A program made the translations under genes and the position numbers. A stretch of 64,000 nucleotides of DNA from Leguminivora glycinivorella (taxonomy: Eukaryota; Arthropoda; Insecta; Lepidoptera; Tortricidae), in assembly GCF_023078275.1 (NCBI RefSeq), contig NC_062973.1, positions 4,742,926-4,806,925 on the forward strand. The letters run 5' to 3'. How positions within the stretch are numbered: position 1 is the stretch's first letter; the number at the start of each line of letters is the position of its first letter. Below are positions 54,647 to 64,000 of this stretch, piece after piece. The notes below the pieces were generated by a model. The model searched no databases and had not been told where the DNA came from. It worked only from the letters and a program-made list of their open reading frames with translations.

Positions 54647-56032
54647 AACCGTCGCCTCATATCTCAAGAAGGACGGTTATCAAGTCGTCTGTATGTTTTT
54701 TTTTCTTTTTATTTTTTATGTTTGTTCCTCGATTTCTCCGTCGTTCCTGGACCGATTTTGAAAATTTTTTTTTTGATTGAATGTATATACATACAGATTG
54801 GTCCCATTTTTCTCAGAACCCAGTTCTGATGATGGGATCCTGGAGAAATCGAGGGAACTCCTCAAATCTGAAAGGAATACATATGGTGATTTTTGTGTTA
54901 ATAAAGGAACAGCATGCATTTAGGTACGGAACAGTGACATTTGGTGCAGTGGAACTGCTGATGATGGCCAGAACGGAACTCTTCAAATCTGAACGGCACG
55001 CTTATAGTGACTTGGGTATTTTTATACGAACAGCATGCACTTTCGTACAGAACAGTGACATTTGGTGCAGTGGAATTTCTGATGATGGTCAGAACCGAAC
55101 TCCTCAAATCTGAACGGCACGCTTATAGTGACTTTGGTATTTTTATAAGAACAGCATGCACTTTCGTCCAGAACAGTGACATTTGGTGCAGTGGAACTGC
55201 TGATGATGGCCAGAACCAAACTCCTCAAATCTGAACGGCACGCTTATAGTGACTTTGCCATTTTTATAAGAACAGCATGCACTTTCGTCCAGAACAGTGA
55301 CATTTGGTGCAGTGGAATTTCTGATGATGGTCAGAACCGAACTCCTCAAATCTGAACGGCACGCTTATAGTGACTTTGGTATTTTTATAAGAACATCATG
55401 CACTTTCGTTCAGAACAGTGACATTTGGTGCAGTGGAACTGCTGATGATGGCCAGAACCAAACTCCTCAAATCTGAACGGCACGCTTATAGTGACTTTGC
55501 CATTTTTATAAGAACAGCATGCACTTTCATCCAGAACAGTGACATTTGGTGCAGTGGAATTTCTGATGATGGTCAAAACCGAACTCCTCAAATCTGAACG
55601 GCATACTTATAGTGACTTTGGTATTTTTATAAGAACAGCATGCACTTTCGTCCAGAACAGTGACATTTGGTGCAGTGGAACTGCTGATGATGGCCAGAAC
55701 CAAACTCCTCAAACCTGAACGGCACACTCATAGTGACTTTGGTATTTTTGTAAGAAAAGCATGCATTTAAGTTCAGAACAGTGACATTTATTTAGTTATG
55801 TTTGTTAAGCATATGTTTTGAAGTCAAAGTTTGTCAAGCTTCGATTTCTTATAATATAATCGGATTCATGAGGAATTGAGGAAACTCCTCAAACCTTAAC
55901 GTTATACGTATATTCATTTGTGTTTCCATCTAATAATTAAAGCATTAAAAGCAGTTTTAAAAAATACTTACACATTTCTACATAATCCAACATTCGCAAG
56001 TAGCTTTCACCAGAACCCGAAAGGCGACGGTT
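54647..56032 (+). mobile_element. AACCGTCGCC-ended repeat containing a tandem array
   Basis: Short inverted ends AACCGTCGCC / GGCGACGGTT. Starts with AAGAAGGACGGTTATCAAGT and TTCCTCGATTTCTCCGTCGT. Ends after CGATTTCTTATAATATAATC. It resembles a known type of lepidopteran repeat whose centre is a tandem array. Confidence 0.65.
54870..55790 (+). repeat. 121-bp tandem array, about 7.6 copies
   Basis: Units begin (GAACGGCAC...) at 54870, 54991, 55112, 55233, 55354, 55475, 55596 and 55717, exactly 121 bp apart. Two variants alternate: A with GGAACTGCTGATGATGGCC and B with GGAATTTCTGATGATGGTC. 121 is not a multiple of three, so the many 65-110-codon frames on both strands are artefacts. Confidence 0.95.
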
Positions 56033-56034
56033 TT

Positions 56035-56845
56035 TTTTTTCTTAAAAATTATATTCTTATCGAGTAATCTTTTTATTTACCCTCAACTGGTTTAAGGAGC
56101 CTTTTGAGGGTAGATCCTATTTACATTTATTTAAATAACTAAGCATACATACTATAGTTTACTGTGATTATATTATTTCGTACCATCTTGTATGTACAAC
56201 ATTTTGTACCTGTAGTGATCATTATCACTGCTGCAATCGAACAATTCGATTCGAACTTTTATATACGTCAGAAATAACATCAAGATACGATATAGGTCCG
56301 ATAAATCACTGTACAAATAAACGAACCTAGGTAAAAAAACACTGACGTCCGATCTAAATCCTCTGTAAATATCAACAGTTCAAAATACGTTTTACTTAGA
56401 TGAAATAATATCAAACAACAAGATAAAAATGGTACAGTAACATACATCTTAAATCCTTTATGACATCTAACTTATCTACTTGGCTTCAGTCCGTAGCCTG
56501 ACACAACGTAGACCCTGTCGACTCTGAGCCTGACGAACATAATTATTACCAGTTTTTGCTAGGATGGAAATACACCTTGGAAAATAATAATAATAAATAA
56601 TTTATTTATTCAGACAAAAGTACCTACAGCCTTAATATTACACTGAAGTATCCGATTGAAATCATATCTAGAGTCAATTTCTGATTTATTCAAAAGTTCG
56701 AATCGGGCAGAAAGCCTGCATTACGGAACTTTTGATCCGCAGCTCTCTGACGAGCGTCGCTCGGATTAGCGCGACTTTGCCGCTTGTAGTCCTGATTACA
56801 AGCATTGGAGTTGCCTTGTGGTAGTTGTGGTTATGCTTTTGCCGT
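56035..56845. other. No recognisable feature
   Basis: An (AAT)n stretch at 56584-56605 is the only repeat noted. Confidence 0.4.
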
Positions 56846-56848
56846 ATT

Positions 56849-57309
56849 TCAGCAATTCCCGTTACGGCTCAGCCACGACATTGATCTAAGCGCGACAGCG
56901 GTGAGCGGCGGCCATACATTAGAGCGAGACAGCGATGGGACTTTTCATTCGCACGTATGGCTGCCGCTCCCCGCTGTCGCGCTTAGACCAATGTCGTGGC
57001 TGGGCCGTTAAGTTTGTACATTTGGATCACGTCTCCGATTTGGATAAAAATTGGTAGGCTGATAGAGTCCATGATGCTGAGCAAGATCCACTAGGTTTCC
57101 CAAAATGTCTTAGGTTGATTGTATGAAACTTTCCTTTTTTGTTACCGAAAATGTATAGAAATCTGGTAACAAAACAGGAAGGTTTCATACAAACTACATT
57201 TTGAGAAACCTAGTGGATCTTGCTCAGCATCATGGACTCTATCTGCCTAACAATTTTTATCAAAATCGGAGACGTGATCCAAATGTACAAACTTAACGGG
57301 AATTGCTGA
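56849..57309. mobile_element. Foldback element, arms about 140 bp
   Basis: Outer ends TCAGCAATTCCCGTTA / TTAACGGGAATTGCTGA. The arms continue through GTTTGTACATTTGGATCACG and AGCAAGATCCACTAGGTTTC. The left arm is interrupted by the MITE at 56865. Confidence 0.85.
56865..57007. mobile_element. 143-bp MITE nested in the foldback arm
   Basis: Ends CGGCTCAGCCACGACATTG / CAATGTCGTGGCTGGGCCG; arms about 55 bp. Direct TTA on both sides (56862-56864, 57008-57010). Removing it restores symmetry of the outer element. Confidence 0.85.
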
Positions 57310-57358
57310 TTTATGGTGTTAAATATCTACTTTAATCTACATTTACGAGTAAATATAT

Positions 57359-57425
57359 AAATATTGGAACACCTTACACAGATCTATCCAGCGACCAACT
57401 AAGCTTAGCGCTAGACGAGGATACA
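57359..57425 (-). mobile_element. SINE of the second tRNA family, fragment
   Basis: ACACCTTACACAGATC block and a short diverged remainder. Confidence 0.5.
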
Positions 57426-57429
57426 CCTA

Positions 57430-58297
57430 ATTTCCACTTGTATATACACCCTGTTTTTATTGAATTCCGTTAATTTTAACCCTTAAATGCATGATTTTTT
57501 GGTTTTCTGACTCTGGGAAAAAAAATAAAAAATATATTTAATACAAATTTTAATGCTAAATCAGTGTTAGAAGTTAAATAGGCCAAAACTTATTTATATA
57601 AATATATAATTATTGGTAAGTTGTATTTGTAAAGTTTTACTACTATTAGATAGGTACACTATTTGTGAAACCTATGTGTTTAAAATGTTTAAACATAAAC
57701 TAATTACTAACTCCGAATAAATCTGCCTAAATCACATACTAAAAATCGCCATCATCCTGTTTTTTCACACTTTTCCGCCATTTCATCTTTATCCTTAAAT
57801 AATAAATAGTAAATCATAATATTGTTTAATTAATATAATTATTTATTAAATAATAATAAATACTGAATAATAATTAAGCTATAAATGTTATTTTGGATAG
57901 CTACATATTGAGCCACAGGCCAACAAATATAATTATGATGCATATATACATCACCATGCATTTAAGGGCTAAAGGATGGTTCTTTAGATCAAATACAATT
58001 AATTTCTCTAAGAAATTAGCGTCTTAACTCTTACGGTCATCGAGTTATTAAAAAAATAAAAATAATTACTGAACACGTGTGTGACAGCCTTTACCACTTC
58101 CCAATGTTATTCGTTTTGATATGAGCCGTCAATCACTTGACACAAACTTAAATATTCTTAAGGGTCTTTTTTCAAAAAGATTTTTTTGCGAATTTAACTA
58201 AAAGTGTTATACAGGCTGGTTCCTGATAACGAACCTAACGACATGTCGAATTTAACGGAAAACAAAAAAACACGGTGTAGATAGATACTTACTGGTA
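57430..58297. other. No recognisable feature
   Basis: Very A+T-rich, with no coding frame or repeat recognised. Confidence 0.4.
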
Positions 58298-58299
58298 TA

Positions 58300-58560
58300 C
58301 AGGGTGCCCGGTAATTAATGGACAACCTTTTATCCACCAAGAGGGCACCTTATACTGGTCAAAAAAAGGTTTAGTAAAAGTCGCCTGGTTTTCGAGATTT
58401 TCACAATTTTTTAAATTTTAATACTATCTAAAATTTTAAAAAGTGTGAAAATCTCGAAAACCAGGCGACTTTTACTAAACCTAAAAGTCGATTTTCTGGA
58501 CCAGTAATAAGGTGCCCTCTTGGTGGTTAAAAGGTTGTCCATTAATTACCGGGCACCCGG
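58300..58560. mobile_element. 261-bp mariner-like foldback MITE, copy 2
   Basis: TA on both sides (58298-58299, 58561-58562). Same arms as 18116-18383 with small deletions (e.g. of GACTTTAAGG). Confidence 0.85.
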
Positions 58561-58564
58561 TATA

Positions 58565-59390
58565 TAGGAAATATCCGTGGCTCAAGATCAAATATCTCCC
58601 TTCATTCATCACACAACTTGTAGTCGAGATTGCAAGCATTTGTCCTTGTAGTTCTGGTTGGTAAGTTTTGGTTCTGCCGTATTTTGAGTAGTAAACTATG
58701 TAACATTGTTACTTAATGTTCATAACACTGTCGGGCCATAATTGTCACTGTGGTGAAACAGGCCACTGGTCGCACTGTATCGAAAACTGTCCCTTCCAGA
58801 CGGGCATTTTAATAATACCCTTTTATTCGGTCTCAGTTCTAAATCCCGAAAAAAGGTCAGGGTGAAACAACATTCGGCACTTTCATTGAATTCGAATGAA
58901 AACCTAACAGAAAATGTACCATGAGTTCTCGACTACTATTTACTATAGATTTAGATTTATTTATTTCATAATATAAAATGACATTTTAAATTATTCTACC
59001 TTAATCTGTGCGAATTTATATTATGATCATCGAATATGATTTTTATATAGAAATGTCAATTACAATTACAATTTGATACTAATTTAAAAAATAATAATGA
59101 ATTATATATACCTAATTACAATGTCAATTTTTACACAAAAAGGAAAAAGAAAAAACGAGGTTCATCTCATAATGATCGTCAAACTAAAATTAAAATACTA
59201 TACTATACTATAATATAATCTACTTGTGACGATTGTGAGAAAGATAACATTAAATAGATTATGTCAGTATATTTTTTATCCTTAGTTGTGATAGAGTCTT
59301 TTACAACTCTAAAGTTATTTTAGTTGTTTTTATTTTTTGTAGCAGTTTGTATTTTTTTTTTTCACCATGTTTAATTTTTAATTTAAAGTA
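58565..59390. other. No recognisable feature
   Basis: No gene or repeat recognised. Confidence 0.4.
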
Positions 59391-59394
59391 GCTT

Positions 59395-59505
59395 TTTAAT
59401 ATTGTTGAATCCATATTATTTCTTGTAATGTAAAATTGTGATGTTGACATGTAAAGGTGGCTGTGGCCCACTTACTGAATAAATGTTTTTGATTTTTGAC
59501 TTTTT
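59395..59505 (+). repeat. LINE-like 3' end
   Basis: GTGATGTTGACATGTAAAGG, GGCTGTGGCCCACTTACTGA, AATAAATG then a short tail; recalled as the 3' end of a lepidopteran LINE. Confidence 0.5.
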
Positions 59506-59587
59506 AGAATACTGTACTCGACGGCGTAAACGTCATAGAAAATTACATTAATTGTAGGGAAAAAGTGAACAGCGCTCTTGAACAGTG

Positions 59588-60016
59588 ACTCATCATCCTC
59601 CTTGCGTTATCCCGGCATTTGCCACGGCTCGTGGGGTCCGGGGTCCGCCTTGACAACTAATCCCAAGATTATGGGTACTTAGGCCTAGTGCCTTTTTACG
59701 AAAGCGACTGCCATCTGACCTTCTAACCCGAATATAGGAACAGGTATTGCATTCGGCTTTCCGCGCGCCTCACATACGGAAGGTCTCAACTCTCAACGTC
59801 GTGCTTGCCCCTTAGTTACCACCCGTCTGTGTTCATGAATACGTCTTAATTTTTTTTTTTATGTTAGTTACTTTATTTTCATGAACATAATTATATAAGA
59901 AAATTAATTAGTACACTGTTGTTATCATTCCAAAGACACATATAACCCAGACTGTAGTTTACCTAAACCGAAGCCTAACTAACTAGGCCTTATTGGGATT
60001 AGTCCGGTTTCCTCGA
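59588..60016 (-). mobile_element. tRNA-derived SINE interrupted by about 245 bp
   Basis: 59588-59732 (CATCATCCTCCTTGCGTTAT to CTTCTAACCCGA) and 59980-60016 (AGGCCTTATTGGGATTAGTC) are consecutive in other copies. The intervening DNA is of unknown type. Confidence 0.65.
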
Positions 60017-60640
60017 AACCTTAACCGCTGCCTGCCTGGCCTTTCAGGTGCGTGGCTTAGGCTACGGCCGTTTTCACCCGCTACCCGCGGCGTGTAGCGT
60101 CTGATGGAAAACGCTGGACGCCGCCGACAGCGGGTGTTTGGTCGTTTTGAGAAGTCACGGCAGTTTCCGAGGTTTTGTTTGCAAACGACGTGTTGAGGAT
60201 GCAAAAGAAACAGAAAAACAATATATTTAAAGCTGGAAAAACAGAGGGTCGTGCCTTCTATATTTTGGTGATTAGGTGAACTGAAAGTGGAATATTTTCG
60301 AGTTTTCGACAGTAGGTACTAAGGTTGATTGAACAAAGTTTGACGAATCCGCCAACTAACATCCATCGAAATACTATAGGTACATTTAACTAATTCGATC
60401 AAAAGTTCTTCTTTTTTTTGGTGAATTTCTCCATATTCAGTCAGCGTCCACCCGCCGCAATGCTTCAAAATAACTAAAGACGCGGCGGCCAGAGCGGGCG
60501 TCAGTCGCGGACGGCGGGTGGACGCCGCACGCGGCGGGCGAAAACGACCACTCCTAAGCATTCCCCAACACACCATTCAGACGCCGCGGGCGACGGGCCG
60601 CTGTCGGCCGCAGGTGGCGGGTGAAAACGACCGCGGCCTA
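60017..60640. repeat. GC-rich repeat patch with inverted segments
   Basis: GGCTACGGCCGTTTTCACCC at 60060 matches, inverted, GGGTGAAAACGACCGCGGCC at 60618, and GGCGGGTGGACGCCGC-type words recur. Probably parts of one or two MITEs. Frames here read Arg/Pro-rich and are not genes. Confidence 0.5.
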
Positions 60641-60698
60641 ACAACTGCAACCACAGAATTACAGTTAAACCAGAATGAGTAGTTAGGTCAAAAAGTGT

Positions 60699-61084
60699 GT
60701 CCACATGAGAGGTCATTGTTTGGGCTGGTGTCCCTCTCGCACTTACTGACAATGTCAACATTATTCAGTGACGTCATGACTGTCATACATTGGGGATACC
60801 AGTCAATTTTCAAAGTTACTATCAAATCTACTAATACCCATTTGAACATATTTTTTAATTATACAAATCTTTGATTTATTGGAATCAAAATAATTACATT
60901 ATAATTATTTTCCAATTCTTTGAAATATATCAAAACCCTAGTTTGAATATAACACTAAAATAATATAAGAAGTTATAAAGTAAGGTAATATATAGATAAA
61001 AATACTACTACTATGGTAACCTCATTAACGCTGGCCACACGTGCGAGAGGGACACCAGCCCAAACAATGCCCTCTCATGTGGAC
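60699..61084. mobile_element. 386-bp element with about 45-bp inverted ends
   Basis: GTCCACATGAGAGGTCATTG (then TTTGGGCTGGTGTCCCTCTC) at the left and the complement at the right; A+T-rich centre. Confidence 0.78.
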
Positions 61085-61555
61085 CGTTTTCGCTAGTCTG
61101 ATACGATCACCTTTCTATCTCAGTGATAAGGTTCAATTTAGTATAGCAAAAAATGTGATTCCACAATCTAGTTTAATAATTCTAAATCTATGACTGCAAC
61201 ACGTCCGCGGCGACTTGGGCGCTCTCTAGTATTATAATTTATGCTTTGAGTATGAAGTAAAGTATTCAAAAACTCATAGAAAAGCCATCCGCCATCGACG
61301 TTAAGTCTTTATTTTCTCTAGCTTTAAAAGCACATTAGATTAAAGCTATTTGCTTTGGAAAGACGCTTTTACACGAGCTTTTTCAGGAATTAATTGCATC
61401 GGGACGTTCATTAAGCGAAGGACTGTAATTCCTATGTATGTGTAATTTTGCTCCTAGTGGCGGAGCCTATGATGCCTAAGGATGATTAAAAAAAAATAGG
61501 TACAAGAATTGAATCGAAAACTTGTGTTTCTATTTTTTTTTAGATTCAACGAAAA
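61085..61555. other. No recognisable feature
   Basis: No gene or repeat recognised. Confidence 0.4.
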
Positions 61556-61559
61556 AAAG

Positions 61560-61990
61560 TTGTGATATTGTTTTCCCCTCACTAGCTCGGAAACACGTGT
61601 TTTGTCCTTCAATATCAGCGGGTAAAAACGCATTTTATCCACTAGTGGGTAAAGTAATTTGCCCTTGAATAAAGTCAAATTAACTGCTTTAAAATTACTA
61701 AAAGTAGGTGAATCTAGTAATAAAGATGATTTACCACCTGTGGAACTGTTGGAAGCAGTGATAAACGCATTTTTCGCGTTGTAGTTTCCTCGCTACAGTG
61801 AGGGGAAAAGTTTTGTGTTACACTCGGGTGCAAATGTATTTTACTTCTCGTGTGTTAAAAAACTCGCAAGTTCAGGATTCTATTCTCGAACCACTCGCTT
61901 CGCTCGTGGTTCAACTATAGAATCCTTTCACTTGCTCGTTTTTCAATTCCACACTCGGCGTTAAAATACAACTTTGCCCCCTTGTATATA
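61560..61990 (-). repeat. Interspersed repeat (ACTCGGGTGCAAATG type)
   Basis: TTATCCACTAGTGGGTAAAG, CACTCGGGTGCAAATGTATT and CCACTCGCTTCGCTCGTGGT are familiar from a common moth repeat. Ends not defined; orientation tentative. Confidence 0.45.
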
Positions 61991-62001
61991 ACAAATAACT
62001 A

Positions 62002-62108
62002 TTTTTCTATGAAGATAATTTAATTATTTGTTCTAACAGAACATCAGGATATCGTTAAAATCCTGATGTTCTGTTAGAACAAATAATTAAATTATCTTCA
62101 TAGAAAAA
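62002..62108. repeat. 107-bp near-perfect hairpin at LINE 5' junction
   Basis: Arms of about 48 bp (TTTTTCTATGAAGATAATTT and complement) around ATCGTTAAA-type loop. Directly abuts the truncated RTE LINE. Confidence 0.82.
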
Positions 62109-62109
62109 A

Positions 62110-63063
62110 AAATAATTTGTACAATCTTCCGGACCTTCATTTAATATCGAAAAGGGAGTCAAGCAGGGTGACCCGCTATCGCCCAAGTTGTTTACCAGTA
62201 CCCTCGAACAAATATTTAGAAAACTGGCGCCTGGATGGGAGAACAGAGGTATCGACGTCGGTGGACGGCGATTAACAAATCTCCGTTTCGCCGACGACAT
62301 AGTTTTGTTTTCGTCTTCAGCTACGGAACTCGGCACCATGCTACAAGATCTAAGCAGTGCAAGCCTTGAGGTGGGATTAATGATGAACATGTCAAAGACC
62401 AAGCTCATGACAAATAGCCAAGATGTTAAAGTGTTTGTGGATGGGGGAGAAATGTTATATGTCCAAGAATACATCTACCTGGGCCAAATAGTCTCTTTTC
62501 AGGCACGACAGGACAAGGAGGTCGCAAGACGAACCGGAAGTGCCTGGAAGAGCTATTGGTCCATGAAAGAGCAAATGAAGGGTGACTTCCCAATATCTTT
62601 AAAAAGAAAGCTCATGGACATGTGCATTCTCCCCATCCTGACCTACGGAGCACAGACTTGGTCTTTGACAAAAGTTCAGAAATCCGGCCTCAAGGTCTGT
62701 CAGCGTGCCATGGAGCGTAGTATACTCGGCGTGAAGTTGACCGATCGCATCAGAAACACTGTACTACGCTCCAAAACACGGATAACTGACGTAGCTGAAA
62801 CAGCCGCCAAGCTTAAGTGGGACTGGGCAGGGCACGTTTGTCGTATGCCGGATGACCTGTGGGCTAAAGCGACAACCAATTGGGTCCCACCAAATCGAAC
62901 CCGGGGTCGCGGAAAGCCTCGACGGCGTTGGCGAGATGACCTTGACGCTTTTGATGAAAACTGGTGGGAAACGGGTCAGGACCGGGATACGTGGAAAGGG
63001 AAGAGGAGGCCTTTGCCCAGCAGTGGGACACTCTAGGCTCATATAAATAATAAATAAATAATA
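62110..63063 (+). mobile_element. 5'-truncated RTE LINE
   Basis: Reverse transcriptase C-terminal half followed by AGGAGGCCTTTGCCCAGCAG, the RTE terminus, and a (TAAA)n tail at 63035-63060. Confidence 0.83.
62116..63036 (+). CDS. RTE-clade reverse transcriptase, C-terminal part (306 codons)
   Basis: The frame is open from 62116 to the stop ending 63036 with no internal stop. It starts FVQSSGPSFNIEKGVKQGDP then LSPKLF (motif B); RFADDIVLFSS carries the catalytic FADD; MNMSKTKLM and YIYLGQIVS are the following palm and thumb blocks; YGAQTWSLT, WDWAGHVCRMPDD and the basic RGRGKPRRRWRDD end are typical of RTE proteins. The N-terminal endonuclease, fingers and motif A (first catalytic aspartate) are missing, so it cannot be active. 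There is no native start codon; a TTG at 62188 gives the longest start-like frame but has no meaning. No frameshift in this part suggests recent insertion. Clade assignment is from motif wording. Confidence 0.87.
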   Translation, partial: FVQSSGPSFNIEKGVKQGDPLSPKLFTSTLEQIFRKLAPGWENRGIDVGGRRLTNLRFADDIVLFSSSATELGTMLQDLSSASLEVGLMMNMSKTKLMTNSQDVKVFVDGGEMLYVQEYIYLGQIVSFQARQDKEVARRTGSAWKSYWSMKEQMKGDFPISLKRKLMDMCILPILTYGAQTWSLTKVQKSGLKVCQRAMERSILGVKLTDRIRNTVLRSKTRITDVAETAAKLKWDWAGHVCRMPDDLWAKATTNWVPPNRTRGRGKPRRRWRDDLDAFDENWWETGQDRDTWKGKRRPLPSSGTL

Positions 63064-63128
63064 TTGGAACGTTGGAGGCATTGCTCATTTTTTCCTTGTA
63101 TATGACATTTATTTCAGTTTATTTCAGA

Positions 63129-63301
63129 CTAGCTTTTGCCCGCGGCTTCGCTCGCGTTAGAAAGAGACAAAAAGTAGCCTATGTAACTTTCCATCCCTTA
63201 TACTATCTCCACTTAAAAAATCACGTCAATTCGTCTCTCTGTTTTGCCGAGACGGACAAACAAACAGACACACATTTTCTTATTTATAATATTAATATGG
63301 A
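63129..63301 (-). mobile_element. Small non-autonomous Helitron
   Basis: CTAG at 63129-63132, intact hairpin, 5' TCCATATTAATATTATAAAT at 63301; one change in the 5' end relative to the family. Confidence 0.82.
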
Positions 63302-64000
63302 TATCCTGATGACATTTGTTAAAAATTTTAATACCAGTGCAGTTTGAATCGGCTTATTATTGTTGGTCAAAAGTCAAGATTTTCAAATTATTATTTTTTT
63401 ACTGCGCATCTTATCCCAACTAAGTTTTAAGGGGTTAAATGACTATTAAAACTAATGAAGTTAATTGATGTAAAGGGTAACCACCAAAATGGCTTCGTCT
63501 CTTTAAGCAATCTGAACGTAGCGGTGCAGTAAAGTTGCAAGGAGTTAGCGTCTTTTGGGACTGGATGTAGTTCTTTATGGGTACCTAGAGAAAACAAAAT
63601 TTATTGGGAGGAAAAAGTTACTGCACACAAACATATTACTTCTGTGGCAAGACACTATTTACTTAACTTTAATTCTAAGTCGTGCACTTCCTCCGCCATT
63701 TTTCTTTACTATTCCATAACGTTTCTTGATAATGAAACTCCCGCATCATGTAAATTGGCCCTTATCTAACATTCCTTTGCAAAATTATTATTTTCATAAA
63801 AAGCCTCAGCGATTGGACGCACGATAACTAAATAGATATTTATTTTCGTATACGATTTAAATATTAACACCACAAAACATGAGCGTGCTTATTGTTTACA
63901 CATATTAGGAAAAGCATCATTTTTTTCAACAAAACGTCGTAAAGGGAAACATTGATAACATACATTTTTTTTCAATTGTGGGATCAGAAGTGGCATTCCT
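63302..64000. other. No recognisable feature
   Basis: A+T-rich with no coding frame, repeat or RNA gene recognised up to the window end. Confidence 0.4.

Noticed and set aside
54870..55790. CRISPR-like array or coding repeat
   Set aside because: Repeats are contiguous without unique spacers, of 121 bp, and not a multiple of three; eukaryotic context.
60017..60640. CpG-island promoter of a host gene
   Set aside because: The G+C comes from inverted repeat segments, and no exon follows.
62055..62474. 139-codon minus-strand frame
   Set aside because: Antisense shadow of the RTE reverse transcriptase and adjacent hairpin.

Overview
This window reads as A+T-rich, intron/intergenic-type DNA from a moth or butterfly (Lepidoptera). 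The assignment rests on the repeat content, recognised from general knowledge of lepidopteran genomes: Helitrons whose 3' end is a GC hairpin plus CTAG (5' end TCCATACTAATATTATAAAT), two tRNA-derived SINE families, Jockey/CR1-, RTE- and R1-like LINE remnants with lepidopteran 3' tails, a Penelope-like 3' end, and many short inverted-repeat elements. I found no convincing host protein-coding gene, no functional tRNA or rRNA gene, and nothing prokaryotic. Most open frames are chance frames inside repeats.

Layout. 0-10 kb: small Helitrons, a SINE, an inverted-repeat element, a 1.4-kb element with GCATAA-type subterminal repeats (6.38-7.79 kb) holding a nested 24-bp-TIR element, a Penelope-like coding tail (7.83-8.02 kb) and a LINE-like C-terminal fragment (9.28-9.55 kb). 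10-19 kb: a dense MITE/SINE/Helitron field with clear nesting; at 13.2-14.2 kb two SINEs are interrupted by a Penelope tail and a MITE, both with target duplications. 19.1-22.05 kb: a 2.9-kb terminal-inverted-repeat element enclosing a decayed R1-like reverse transcriptase. 22.97-26.58 kb: a 3.6-kb Helitron with tandem 5' units and a 1.46-kb (GGGATA)n array. 26.69-27.98 and 39.03-40.43 kb: two shorter Helitrons sharing its 3' half but with another 5' half, each carrying a head-to-head Penelope tail.

28-45 kb: unclassified repeats, a 1.35-kb inverted-repeat element, a Copia gag start, a mariner-like element holding an intact SINE, and the best retained reverse transcriptase ORF (41.22-42.30 kb). 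44.9-48.2 kb: a Helitron split by a 2.97-kb TIR element with two sets of short repeated motifs. 52.3-54.56 kb: a 2.25-kb palindrome. 54.65-56.03 kb: an element containing a 121-bp tandem array arranged as alternating dimers. 56.8-62.1 kb: nested and single inverted-repeat elements and a GC-rich repeat patch. 62.1-63.06 kb: an RTE LINE 3' half.

There is no pathway linking the genes; the window is a record of repeated insertion. The reverse transcriptases represent copy-and-paste elements on which the SINEs probably depend, the Helitrons are rolling-circle elements lacking any visible Rep/helicase, and the MITEs have no transposase here. All mobile elements appear non-autonomous or truncated.
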